A DNA stretch of 34,473 nucleotides from an uncultured Collinsella sp. (GCA_902462065.1 CABQAK010000025.1:1-34473); one strand, 5' to 3'; shown: positions 8,975 through 16,406, counted from the first letter of the stretch. The notes: generated by a model from the sequence alone, not told the origin. Numbers and translations: made by a program.

Positions 8975-9397
8975 CTAGCTCTCCCAGCCGGTGCGGATGG
9001 TTGTTATGACGTCGCCTAGGCGCTGGCCCAGGGCCGCTAGATGTTGGAGCACCTCGTTGGGCGATGCGCCGTTGAGGATGCACGTGAGGGCATACGACGC
9101 CAGAAAGATGACCGCAAGCCCCAGCGGGATGAGCACGATCATCGCCAATGTGCGCAGGCGCTGGCCCACGCGGCGACGACGCGCACGACGCTTGTCGAAC
9201 GCGAGCTCCTGCGCATATGAATCTTGCTGTACGGAATAGGCCTCTGGTGCCGATTCGCCCGCAGGCGAAACCACAGGCGTGGCATTTTGCGCAGGGGGCT
9301 GGGCTGCCGCCCCCTGCATTTGCATCTCCATGAGTCGTTGCTGCTGACGCAGCATGCGCTCAGCTTGTTGCTGCGGAGTCTCAAGAAACAGATCCAT
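8975..9397 (-). CDS. Hypothetical single-pass membrane protein
   Basis: A 140-residue protein of unknown function. Residues 1-35 are glutamine-rich and probably helical (MDLFLETPQQQAERM, then repeated Q/M/R). A proline/alanine-rich linker follows. A highly basic stretch (KRRARRRRVGQRLR) precedes one strong membrane helix, roughly residues 84-105, and a short tail. The positive-inside rule places the N-terminus in the cytoplasm. The ATG at 9397 is chosen because GGAGG lies 5 bases upstream. No neighbour suggests a role. It is preceded by a 250-base leader rich in nested inverted repeats (see 9494-9599). Confidence 0.7.
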   Translation of the reverse strand: MDLFLETPQQQAERMLRQQQRLMEMQMQGAAAQPPAQNATPVVSPAGESAPEAYSVQQDSYAQELAFDKRRARRRRVGQRLRTLAMIVLIPLGLAVIFLASYALTCILNGASPNEVLQHLAALGQRLGDVITTIRTGWES

Positions 9398-9493
9398 GCT
9401 GGCCTCCAAAATCGGAGCATTCGACGCTTACGACCAGCATCCCGCACCGCCATGACCGCGACAACGCAATCGCCGGCAATAGCCACAAAGTTT

Positions 9494-9599
9494 CTTTTGC
9501 TCAAAAGCTGTCGAAAAGCTCAACAACTCCCCTACCAGCACTTTCTCTGAGCTTTTTTCGTCAGCAATCTTTTGGCCTTCCACCCTTACGCCAACTGAC
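9494..9599 (-). other. Multi-hairpin leader region upstream of the hypothetical membrane protein
   Basis: The non-coding stretch 9398-9650 contains three self-complementary units. The first is a nested pair, GTCAG/CTGAC (9560-9564, 9595-9599) enclosing TTGGC/GCCAA (9572-9576, 9590-9594). The second is a 9-base pair, AAAAGCTCA (9514-9522) with TGAGCTTTT (9548-9556). The third is a tight hairpin, CTTTTGCTCAAAAG (9494-9507). On the minus strand it would form part of the 5' leader of the gene at 9397. No known riboswitch class is recognised. A 74-codon open frame runs through it but has no ribosome site. Confidence 0.35.
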
Positions 9600-9650
9600 C
9601 AAAATCTAACCAAAAGCTTGACGGAAATTGTGAAGACAGGGACCCCATAC

Positions 9651-9680
9651 AAAAACGTGCCGCCCCAAAAGGGGCGGCAC
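9651..9680 (-). terminator. Strong terminator, copy 1 of a repeated 3'-end module
   Basis: A perfect 10-base stem, GTGCCGCCCC with its complement, around a TTTT loop (hairpin 9657-9680), is followed by a run of T on the minus strand. It serves the membrane-protein gene whose stop is at 9837. A near-identical hairpin stands at 10615-10642. Confidence 0.82.
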
Positions 9681-9743
9681 GCTAACTTCTTATCAGTTTT
9701 TCAGTAGCAAGCACGCGACGACCCGAAGCCGGAACACAGGGTA

Positions 9744-9804
9744 GGGAAACACCTTTACCTCGCGCGACCTGCGCAGCCGTGAGCGAGAGGGAAAGGTGTT
9801 TCCC
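9744..9804 (-). repeat. Long inverted repeat, copy 1 (18-bp arms, conserved loop)
   Basis: Arms 9744-9761 and 9787-9804 match at 17 of 18 positions and pairing extends imperfectly outward. The 25-base loop (GCGCGACCTGCGCAGCCGTG and five more bases) is almost the same as the loop of the repeat at 10692-10777, although the arm sequences differ completely. It lies 32 bases after the stop at 9837 and before the terminator at 9651-9680. Confidence 0.85.
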
Positions 9805-9836
9805 CGCCCCGTGCTCCGCAGTCGGTGGAGGCAGCT

Positions 9837-10469
9837 TTAGATGCCCGCGAGACCTCGGGTGGCGGTGGCGCACATAAACGCCAAGGCTAGAATCACGAGC
9901 GAGCCCGCGATGTCTGCCAGCACGCCCATTGCACGGCGTTCAAACAACCAGCTCTCAAAGTGCGGGGCGACGTTGCGCCAAACACGCCACAGCAAGATGC
10001 CCATACCGATGACGCCCGGGATATTGAGCAGTAGGATCTCGGAGCACAAAAGACCGATCAGGTTACCGGCGGCAAAGCCCGCATCACCCTCGCAGTATTT
10101 GCGGTAGACCATATACAGCATGTACGCCACAAACGGCTGCAAGCACGCAGAAATAAACGAGACCACCATCGAGGGGTCCTGCGAAAAGACCTCGGTGAGT
10201 TTATCGACACTCGTGGCGTCCTTCGAAGCCAAGAATAAACCGATAACCACAAGGGGCACCACGCCCAAAATTACCTCGACCAGAGTAAACAACTTGGCAG
10301 TCAAATCCTCACTAGCCGAATTCAAATGAGGCGCCCACTCAGGATGAGCATGCGCGCCGACTTTCTTGTCCTTCTCGGCACGATCGGCCTTTTTACCCTC
10401 GGCAACCCGACGACCAGGATCCTTGCGAGTTCCCGCCGCAGCAACCCGAGCCCGAGACTTCTTGCCCAT
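9837..10469 (-). CDS. Hypothetical multi-pass membrane protein
   Basis: A 210-residue product of unknown function. It opens with about 50 strongly basic residues (MGKKSRARVAAAGTRKDPGR and a Lys/Arg-rich continuation). Four hydrophobic segments follow, near residues 63-81, 100-125, 130-165 and 185-205. The basic head suggests nucleic acid or acidic phospholipid contact at the inner face, which is inference. The ATG at 10469 starts the basic head and has a GATGGGGTG stretch upstream; codons further upstream do not look protein-like. Its 3' end runs into the repeat module at 9651-9804. Confidence 0.7.
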   Translation of the reverse strand: MGKKSRARVAAAGTRKDPGRRVAEGKKADRAEKDKKVGAHAHPEWAPHLNSASEDLTAKLFTLVEVILGVVPLVVIGLFLASKDATSVDKLTEVFSQDPSMVVSFISACLQPFVAYMLYMVYRKYCEGDAGFAAGNLIGLLCSEILLLNIPGVIGMGILLWRVWRNVAPHFESWLFERRAMGVLADIAGSLVILALAFMCATATRGLAGI

Positions 10470-10614
10470 AAAAAACACCCCATCAGGTAGTAGATAAACT
10501 AAAAGTCGCCACCCAGTGTACCCCCTAAACAACGGCGCCGCCCCAACCCGGAGCAAGCCCCGTCAACCAAATAACCGAACCATCAACCAAATGGCCGCAA
10601 CCCAATCCCTATAC

Positions 10615-10642
10615 AAAACGTGCCGCCCAAAAGGGGCGGCAC
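10615..10642 (-). terminator. Strong terminator, copy 2 of the 3'-end module (rubrerythrin)
   Basis: GTGCCGCC(C)C pairs with its complement around TTTT, followed by GTTTTG on the minus strand. It is near-identical to the terminator at 9651-9680 and lies 157 bases beyond the rubrerythrin stop. Confidence 0.82.
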
Positions 10643-10691
10643 ACAAACTTCTAATCAGCTTTTCTGTAGCGAGCACGCGACGACCCAAAGC

Positions 10692-10777
10692 GGGCCGGGA
10701 GGGCGGGATTACCTTCCCTCAACGCGACCCTGCGGAGCCGTGAGCGGGGAGGGAAGGTAATCCCGCCCTCCCGGCCC
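10692..10777 (-). repeat. Long perfect inverted repeat, copy 2 (29-bp arms, conserved loop)
   Basis: Arms 10692-10720 and 10749-10777 are perfect complements over 29 bases (one arm begins GGGCCGGGAGGGCGGG). The 28-base loop contains CGACCCTGCGGAGCCGTGAG, matching the loop of copy 1. The flank 10613-10691 matches 9655-9728 closely. It lies 21 bases past the rubrerythrin stop codon. The 10470-10798 intergenic stretch otherwise holds only the terminator. Confidence 0.93.
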
Positions 10778-10798
10778 AGCTCATGCCAGCGCCACGCG

Positions 10799-11338
10799 CT
10801 AGTAGTTCACCACCTGCTCCTCAAAGTACGCCTTCGGGTGGTTACACACCGGGCACACCTCAGGCGCCTCGGCACCAACGTGCAGGTGCCCGCAGTTCAG
10901 GCACTTCCATACCTTCACGCCCTCACGCTCAAACACCTCGCCCGACTCGATGCGCTCGACGAGTTTGTTGTAGCGCTCCTCGTGGGCCTTCTCGACGGCG
11001 GCGACACCACGGAACTTCTCGGCGATCTCGGCAAAGCCCTCCTCCTCGGCGGTCTTGGCGAACTCGTCGTACATCGTGGTCCACTCGTAGTTCTCGCCCG
11101 CGGCGGCGTCGCGCAGGTTGTCCAGAGTGCCCGGAACGGCGCCGTCGTGCAGATACTTAAACCACAGCTTGGCGTGCTCGGACTCGTTGCCCGCCGTCTC
11201 GGCAAAGATATTCGAAATCTGAACGTAGCCATCCTTCTTGGCCTTAGATGCGTAGTAGCGATACTTGGTGTGTGCCTGGGACTCACCGGCAAAAGCGGTC
11301 TCGAGGTTCTTCTTGGTTTGGGAATTCTCAAAATCCAT
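10799..11338 (-). CDS. rbr: Rubrerythrin
   Basis: Non-haem iron peroxidase that reduces hydrogen peroxide in anaerobes, receiving electrons through its rubredoxin domain. The 179-residue product has an N-terminal ferritin-like four-helix domain with diiron ligands such as Glu19, the E-x-E-H region at 52-55 and Glu116/His119. A C-terminal rubredoxin knuckle, Cys146-X2-Cys149 and Cys162-X2-Cys165, completes it. Length and architecture are canonical. The ATG at 11338 follows AAGGGAAG at about 9 bases. It has its own terminator module downstream and is probably monocistronic. It fits an anaerobe exposed to transient oxygen. Confidence 0.96.
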   Translation of the reverse strand: MDFENSQTKKNLETAFAGESQAHTKYRYYASKAKKDGYVQISNIFAETAGNESEHAKLWFKYLHDGAVPGTLDNLRDAAAGENYEWTTMYDEFAKTAEEEGFAEIAEKFRGVAAVEKAHEERYNKLVERIESGEVFEREGVKVWKCLNCGHLHVGAEAPEVCPVCNHPKAYFEEQVVNY

Positions 11339-11452
11339 AGGTGTACTTCCCTTCAACACGTGCCGCCCATAGGCTTTGAGCGACCTTGTCTTTAGGATGC
11401 CCTCAAGCCGCGAATTTAAACCTTACAATCCCGTTCTTCAGATTTGAGCGGG

Positions 11453-12358
11453 CTACACACTCAACCAACGATCGTCCTCGGCTCGGCAAAAGCCCTCGCG
11501 CTCCAGGTCAGCTAGAATGCCCGCGATCAAGTCGCACTCGACCGGCCCGCGACCGGCTGCCGCTTCCATCTCGTTAACGCCCACCACGGCATCAGCAAGC
11601 GTAATCCCCGCCGGCTGCCCATCGCGCGCTGCCAACAACATACGCACGATATGCGCGCGCTTTTGGCGGCGCGAGCCCTCAAACTTGGACTGACGACTAT
11701 AGCCCGCCGACCGCCTGGACGGATTGGGCAGTGTCTTTTTAAGATACGCGCCGTAATCCAGCAATGCGTAATACCACGCGCGCGGCGTGTCGGCATCGTC
11801 TTGAGGCGCGGCAAAGGGCGCGATCTCGTCCGCCGCCGCACCGGGGACCGCCGGACAGGCAGCTTGGATCAGCGGCACCAGTTCGCGATCGGGAACGGCC
11901 GGCACATCGGGAAAGAAATGATGCAAAAAGACCGTGCGCACATTGGTCTCCAAATACACGCCCGGAAGATCAAACGCAAACGAACGGATACCCTGCGCCG
12001 TTGCCGGGCCAATACCAGGCAGAGCGACCAAGTCACGCGTCTCACGCGGAAACTCCCCGTCCCAGTCCTCTACAACGCGCTGAGCGGCCCCGTGAAGCGC
12101 CAGAGCGCGTCGGTTGTAGCCCATGCCCTGCCAAGCGTCCAAAACATCGGAAGGCGCGGCCTGGGCGAGCGCCTGCACAGTCGGAAAACGATCGAGCCAC
12201 ACCGGCATGCGCGCCTCCACACGCGGCACCTGTGTTTGCTGCAGCATGACCTCAGAAAGCCAAATGATGTACGGATCGCGTGTGCGGCGCCACGGAAGGT
12301 CGCGATAACGCAGGACCCCTTCCGAACGAATCATCGAACGAAAGGGGTCCTGAATCAT
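11453..12358 (-). CDS. MutY-like adenine glycosylase homologue lacking the Fe-S cluster
   Basis: A helix-hairpin-helix DNA glycosylase related to MutY, which removes adenine opposite 8-oxoguanine. The 301-residue product has PWR-x-TRDPY, then LSEVMLQQTQV with the catalytic-type Glu36. The hairpin LPGIGPATAQ starts at residue 113. Two departures are visible. The position of the MutY catalytic aspartate reads LETNV (Glu137) rather than LDGNV, and the C-terminal four-cysteine cluster loop is absent. Fe-S-less MutY relatives are known, so activity is possible but the specificity is open. The start at 12358 has AAGGAG 7 bases upstream. It follows the Rrf2 regulator by 21 bases, so the two form an operon. 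Confidence 0.85.
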   Translation of the reverse strand: MIQDPFRSMIRSEGVLRYRDLPWRRTRDPYIIWLSEVMLQQTQVPRVEARMPVWLDRFPTVQALAQAAPSDVLDAWQGMGYNRRALALHGAAQRVVEDWDGEFPRETRDLVALPGIGPATAQGIRSFAFDLPGVYLETNVRTVFLHHFFPDVPAVPDRELVPLIQAACPAVPGAAADEIAPFAAPQDDADTPRAWYYALLDYGAYLKKTLPNPSRRSAGYSRQSKFEGSRRQKRAHIVRMLLAARDGQPAGITLADAVVGVNEMEAAAGRGPVECDLIAGILADLEREGFCRAEDDRWLSV

Positions 12359-12379
12359 GGCTATGCTCCTTATGCGGCG

Positions 12380-12865
12380 CTATTCCTCCCGGCAAGCGCA
12401 CGTACAGGTGGCGTACTCGGGAAACGCATCGCGGTCGGCGAACTTGGGATCGACGGCCGGGAACTGGCGGTGAGCGACGATATCGCCCAGCGAAACGGAA
12501 TCGAGGTAGTCGCGCATCAGCGCTTGAGCTCCGGCCCACAGGGGATGATAGCAGCACGCGCCCATGCGCGCACAGTCGCCATCGGGCGCGGTGCAATCGT
12601 TCATGACCATGGGGCCCTGAACGGCCTCGACGACCTGGCGGATGGTGACATCGTCGGGGCTGACCTTAAGACGCATGCCGCCATGGACGCCACGCAGGCT
12701 CTCCACAATACCGGCCTGAACCAAACCATGCTGGATCGAACGGGCAAACGAATACGGGACATTGACCTCTTCGGCGGCGGTGCGAACAGAAAGCAGACGC
12801 TCCGGGTCCTCGGCAAGCATCGCGAGCATGCGAAGGGCGTAATCAGTCTTCCTCGATATGTCCAT
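12380..12865 (-). CDS. Rrf2/IscR-type Fe-S transcriptional regulator
   Basis: A 161-residue winged-helix regulator of the Rrf2 family (IscR, NsrR, RsrR). The N-terminus MDISRKTDYALRMLAML and the recognition region SVRTAAEEVNVPYSFARSIQ are typical. Cluster ligands are present as Cys91-X6-Cys98-X5-Cys104, close to the IscR/NsrR spacing, with Cys105 adjacent. The C-terminus carries an extra CTCAC group (Cys154, 156, 158), not usual for the family. It probably senses Fe-S status, nitric oxide or redox state. It is the first gene of an operon with the MutY-like gene, so that repair gene may be under redox control. The ATG at 12865 has AAGGGG before it. Confidence 0.92.
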   Translation of the reverse strand: MDISRKTDYALRMLAMLAEDPERLLSVRTAAEEVNVPYSFARSIQHGLVQAGIVESLRGVHGGMRLKVSPDDVTIRQVVEAVQGPMVMNDCTAPDGDCARMGACCYHPLWAGAQALMRDYLDSVSLGDIVAHRQFPAVDPKFADRDAFPEYATCTCACREE

Positions 12866-13190
12866 TTTTCCCCTTTCAAGGAATAGGAACAGCTCGAACG
12901 AGCTCCGGGGCCGAGCTTACGTCGAGACGCTAAATGACCGCCAGGACATGCAAATGGTAAATCGGATATCCACTGAGTGCCGCGCTTGGAGCGAAATGCA
13001 TCAGATGCGGCGCACAGTGCAATTTAGTATAACCCAACCCCCTGTCTCGTAGAACAGGTGTTGCGCAACAAAGCTGTTGTTCAGACAGATATACTTATTA
13101 GATTTTACTTGCGTTCCCGAAGGCGCGGGGATTCTGGGCGAAGATACACCAGGGCGATCGTTCTATCGAAACAAAGTGCATCAAACGCAA
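12866..13190. promoter_or_regulatory. Upstream region of the Rrf2 operon
   Basis: No gene is supported here. On the minus strand a TATACT box (13026-13031) could be a -10 element, with a poor -35, giving a leader of about 150 bases. Possible operator symmetry is present: the palindrome GTTGCGCAAC near 13061, enclosed by TGTCT and AGACA, and AGCTCGAACGAGCT close to the start codon. Rrf2 proteins often repress their own promoter. Confidence 0.3.
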
Positions 13191-13216
13191 AAAGCCACGT
13201 CCGAAGACGTGGCTTT
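13187..13216 (-). terminator. Terminator of tRNA-Asp
   Basis: AAAGCCACGTC pairs perfectly with GACGTGGCTTT around a TTCG loop, followed by T residues on the minus strand, just after the tRNA 3' end. Confidence 0.87.
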
Positions 13217-13224
13217 AATTGCGT

Positions 13225-13302
<78 letters not shown>

Positions 13303-13348
13303 AGGCAGACGTTCGCGTTTGTTTCCGCTCGCGTGCGCTGCGGGGATT

Positions 13349-13378
13349 AGTATACACAGAAGTCTGTCCGGCGCGCAA
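13349..13378 (-). promoter_or_regulatory. Candidate promoter of tRNA-Asp
   Basis: On the minus strand TTGCGC and TATACT are 18 bases apart, 46 bases before the mature tRNA 5' end. The -10 box is a good match and the -35 partial. Confidence 0.5.
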
Positions 13379-13411
13379 CAACTTTTTTGAAAAAATTTTT
13401 TGGGCCATCCG

Positions 13412-13552
13412 GGAGGGTCTCCGGGGCTGAGGGCGGGGGTTAAGTTTGCTGCTCTACAGTCCTGCGCAAGACGGAAAGCACATTAAGTGCTTTCCTTTGC
13501 GTGCGGAACTCGCGACAAACTTAACCCCCGCCCTCAGCCCCGGAGACCCTCC
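13412..13552. repeat. Long perfect inverted repeat with 37-bp arms
   Basis: Arms 13412-13448 and 13516-13552 are exact complements over 37 bases (GGAGGGTCTCCGGGGCTGAG and on). The 67-base interior contains its own perfect hairpin, GGAAAGCAC/GTGCTTTCC, near 13472-13494. It lies between the tRNA-Asp promoter and the terminator of the phosphoesterase gene, so it is not directly at a gene end. Nothing coding is visible in 13303-13709. Confidence 0.95.
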
Positions 13553-13670
13553 CTGCCGTCACTTTGTTCGAGCCGTTGTTGTTGCTCGCCGCTTCGCGGC
13601 TCGGCGGCCCCGTTCTCCACGGCGGGGTTGTCTAAGGTTCTTGTTGAAGCTCGGCCATTGACTCAAATGG

Positions 13671-13705
13671 AAACGGGGGACGCATCTGCATCCCCCGTTT
13701 TTGTT
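13671..13705. terminator. Terminator after the phosphoesterase gene
   Basis: AAACGGGGGATGC pairs with GCATCCCCCGTTT around a short loop. The T run is better on the plus strand, but the site lies directly after the minus-strand stop at 13710 and may work in both directions. Confidence 0.6.
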
Positions 13706-13709
13706 GTGA

Positions 13710-14177
13710 TTACTCTAGGTCAATAAACTTAGTGCTTAGGATCTTGCCGTCTTTTACTAGCATCCTGGCCATGGTGGGGCCTCGGGTGCCTCTGGGGTAG
13801 CTGGCGCTACCCGGGTTGAGGACTAAGCAACGGCCCACTTGGGCTTCTTTGGTTACGTGGGTGTGGCCGTTGATGGCTACGTCTACGGATCCCACCGGAA
13901 GGTCTTCGCGGTAGTGGGCTACGGCGAATTTAAGGCCTTCGTAGGTAAAGAGCGCAAGACGGTCTACATCGGGGCCGTAGTCGCGGTAGTAATCGTTGTT
14001 ACCCAGTACGGCCCGCACGGGGGCGATGGTGCATAGGTGCTCGTAGTCCATCTCTGACGTGAGGTCGCCGGCGTGGATGATCAGGTCTGCGCCCTCAAGC
14101 TCATCCAGGAGCGCAGGCGAAAGATAGCCGTGGGTGTCCGAGATGATGTCGATGCGCTTGGCGCTTGCACTGTTCAT
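13710..14177 (-). CDS. YfcE/MJ0936-type metallophosphoesterase
   Basis: A 155-residue calcineurin-like phosphoesterase that hydrolyses phosphomonoesters or diesters with two metal ions. Metal ligands are all in place: Asp14 and His16 (SDTHG), Asp38 (HAGDLT), Asn60/61 (GNND), His88, and the GHTH motif at residues 104-107. Size and order match the YfcE family of small cytoplasmic phosphodiesterases. The natural substrate is not known. The ATG at 14177 has GGAAGGG upstream. The gene stands alone: the terminator of the response regulator upstream ends about 40 bases before it, so its promoter must be very close. Confidence 0.92.
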   Translation of the reverse strand: MNSASAKRIDIISDTHGYLSPALLDELEGADLIIHAGDLTSEMDYEHLCTIAPVRAVLGNNDYYRDYGPDVDRLALFTYEGLKFAVAHYREDLPVGSVDVAINGHTHVTKEAQVGRCLVLNPGSASYPRGTRGPTMARMLVKDGKILSTKFIDLE

Positions 14178-14214
14178 GGGATCCCTTCCACAAAAAACGA
14201 TTCGGCAGATACAT

Positions 14215-14267
14215 ACAAAAAAGGCCCCACGGCTCCGCAGACGATGGGTCTACAGGGCTGCGGGGCC
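14215..14267 (-). terminator. Terminator of the first LytTR operon
   Basis: On the minus strand GGCCCCGCAG and CTGCGGAGCCGTGGGGCC can form a long imperfect stem, ending GGGGCC and followed by six T. It starts 7 bases past the response-regulator stop. Confidence 0.78.
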
Positions 14268-14273
14268 AGTGTG

Positions 14274-14990
14274 CTAGAGACTCAGAGCCTTCTTGAGCGG
14301 CACGACGCGGCGGCGCGAAACCGGCACGCGTTCGTCGACGCCCGTAATGCCCAGCTGGATGGCGCCCGAGGGCACCGTCTCCACATCCGTAACGCACGCC
14401 AAGTTGACGATATAGCGGCGGTGAACACGGAAGAAGCCAAAGTCGCAGAGCTTGGCCTCAAACTGCGCCAGCGAGGTCGTCGACAAAAAGCGATCATCGA
14501 CGGTATAGATGCAGGAGTAATCGTCCTTGGCCATGATAAAGCGAATGTCATCCACGGGAATGAGCACCTTGCGGCCGCCCTTTTCCACCGGGATACGCTC
14601 GATGGTCACCTTGCTGTCCGTAACCGGCTTGGCGCGTTGCATGACCTTCTCGATCGCGCGATCCAAGCGAGCTTCCTCGACCGGCTTCATCAGATAATCG
14701 ACGGCATCCACGTCGAATGCCTCGACCGCATGGTCACTATACGCAGTCACAAACACGATCGCCGGCGGATTTTTGAGCTTATGCAGCGCCTCGGCAAGTT
14801 GCAGGCCCGAGGCACCGGGCATCGAGATATCGAGAAACACGACATCCACGCGACTTTCCATAAGCATCTCGATGGCGGAGCGGACGCTCGACGCCTCCGT
14901 GATCGTGCCGATCTTGCCCGTTTGCTCGAGCAGGAAGCGAAGCTCCGAGCGAGCCGGTGCCTCATCATCCACAATCATCGCACGCAGCAT
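14274..14990 (-). CDS. LytTR-family response regulator (system 1)
   Basis: A 238-residue two-component DNA-binding regulator. The receiver domain (1-120) has the acidic pair in VDDE, the phosphoacceptor Asp54 (FLDISMP), Thr82 and Lys102. The LytTR domain (about 130-236) contains FFRVHRRYIVNL and ends VPVSRRRVVPLKKAL. LytTR proteins bind paired direct repeats and often control envelope, virulence or transport genes. The ATG at 14990 starts directly at the receiver strand; GAAAGG lies about 10 bases upstream. It follows its kinase by 72 bases on the same strand. Confidence 0.95.
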   Translation of the reverse strand: MLRAMIVDDEAPARSELRFLLEQTGKIGTITEASSVRSAIEMLMESRVDVVFLDISMPGASGLQLAEALHKLKNPPAIVFVTAYSDHAVEAFDVDAVDYLMKPVEEARLDRAIEKVMQRAKPVTDSKVTIERIPVEKGGRKVLIPVDDIRFIMAKDDYSCIYTVDDRFLSTTSLAQFEAKLCDFGFFRVHRRYIVNLACVTDVETVPSGAIQLGITGVDERVPVSRRRVVPLKKALSL

Positions 14991-15062
14991 AGGGATAAAA
15001 CCTTTCGTCAACTAACTACGCCGGGCATCCGTCGCATGACGTTGAGCCCGTAGCCCTTTATT

Positions 15063-16406
15063 TTACTCTTGAATGTCAAAGATGCTCTCTGACAAATCAA
15101 GATGAAGGAGCACTTTGGTGCCCTTGCCCGGCGCCGATTCGACACGCGTATAGGAGTGCGGCCCATAAAAGCGATGGATGCGCTCCGAAATATTGTGCAT
15201 GGCCACACCGGCGCCGCCACCCTGGGGAGAGCTGGCGTCGGGACGGGCAGAGCGCTCGTCAAACAGTCTGGCGGCGGTACCCTCATCCATGCCCACGCCA
15301 TTATCGGCCACGGCAATCAAGATTGCATCCTCGCCGTCTTGGTGAACGGTCACGTCGATCCTCAGGGCGTCGTCATCGCCCATACCATGACGTACGGCGT
15401 TCTCGACAATCGGCTGGATCACGAACGCCGGCACCAGCGTATCTTCCACGTCCTCGGACACATCGAACGTCGCAAGCACGCGGTCCTCGCCAAAGCGGGC
15501 CTTCTCAAAGGTAAGGTAGCGCCTGGTCTGTGCAACCTCGCGCGAGACCGGAATAAGCGATCCCGAGTTGTCGAGCGTGGCACGATAGAACGATGAGAAC
15601 TCACGAAGCAGTTCGCGGGCCCGCAGCGGGTCGGTGCGCGTAAACGATGCAATGGTGTTCAGCGTGTTGAACAGGAAGTGTGGGTTAATCTGCGCCTGCA
15701 GCGCACGCACCTCGGCGCGCGCTGTGAGTTCCTTTTGCACCTCGAGCTCGTGGATGGCGAGCTGCGTGGACAAGATCTCGGCAAAGCCCGAGGCAAGCGC
15801 GTACTGGGTACGGTCGACGGCGCGCGGGGTCTTGTAGTAGAACTTGAGCGTGCCGACGGTACGATCGCCCACCTTGATGGGGGCGATAATGCCGGCGGGG
15901 ACTTGGTTGTGCGAGCCATCCGAGCCCACGACATCCACCATACGGTTGAACGACTGCACGATGCCATGTTCGATAACGTAGCGTGTGGCAAGCGTGTGGA
16001 TGGGAGAATCTGGCAGTAGTTTTTCCTCAAACTCGCCCGCGCAGGCCAACACGTTGCCCTCGTCGGTGATGGCCACCGTCATGGCGCGCGTCTCGGGCAA
16101 AATGCGCCGGCACACCAAACGCGCCGACTCCTGCGTCAGACCGCCCTTAATGTCCTCGAGCATGGCCGAGGCCACCGAGAGCGTCTCCTCGGTGTACTGG
16201 GAGCGCACCGAATCGGGATTGAGCGTCAAAAAGATAAAGATGCACAGAAAGATGCACAGCAGCGCGCAGGCAATCACCGTGGCGATCGGCTCGATACCGG
16301 TCACCAAGGCAAAAATAAAGTACACCAGCACGCAAATGGCGCAGGCAACGGCAATGATGCGAAAGATTGATATTGAACTATCGCGCTGGGCGCGGCGGTC
16401 GATCAT
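15063..16406 (-). CDS. LytS-like sensor histidine kinase (system 1)
   Basis: A 447-residue membrane kinase. Two hydrophobic segments lie at about 13-33 and 38-62. A GAF-like sensory region (about 70-215) follows, then a HisKA_7TM/His_kinase-type core with INPHFLFNT (His243). The N box is QPIVENAVRHG (Asn336), and the ATP lid has DNGVGMD near 368. It lacks the multi-helix 5TM-LYT sensor of classical LytS. The start ATG overlaps the glycosyltransferase stop as ATGA, so the two are translationally coupled. It is clearly paralogous to the kinase at 20933-22324, with a shared run such as ALASGFA near the catalytic histidine. Confidence 0.94.
   Translation of the reverse strand: MIDRRAQRDSSISIFRIIAVACAICVLVYFIFALVTGIEPIATVIACALLCIFLCIFIFLTLNPDSVRSQYTEETLSVASAMLEDIKGGLTQESARLVCRRILPETRAMTVAITDEGNVLACAGEFEEKLLPDSPIHTLATRYVIEHGIVQSFNRMVDVVGSDGSHNQVPAGIIAPIKVGDRTVGTLKFYYKTPRAVDRTQYALASGFAEILSTQLAIHELEVQKELTARAEVRALQAQINPHFLFNTLNTIASFTRTDPLRARELLREFSSFYRATLDNSGSLIPVSREVAQTRRYLTFEKARFGEDRVLATFDVSEDVEDTLVPAFVIQPIVENAVRHGMGDDDALRIDVTVHQDGEDAILIAVADNGVGMDEGTAARLFDERSARPDASSPQGGGAGVAMHNISERIHRFYGPHSYTRVESAPGKGTKVLLHLDLSESIFDIQE

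Noticed and set aside
9428..9652. 74-codon minus-strand frame in the multi-hairpin leader
   Set aside because: It begins inside the terminator of the upstream gene and lacks a ribosome site; the inverted repeats explain the sequence better.
9651..10777. Possible CRISPR-like repeats
   Set aside because: Only two copies almost 1 kb apart with palindromic variable parts; no regular repeat-spacer spacing and no cas genes.
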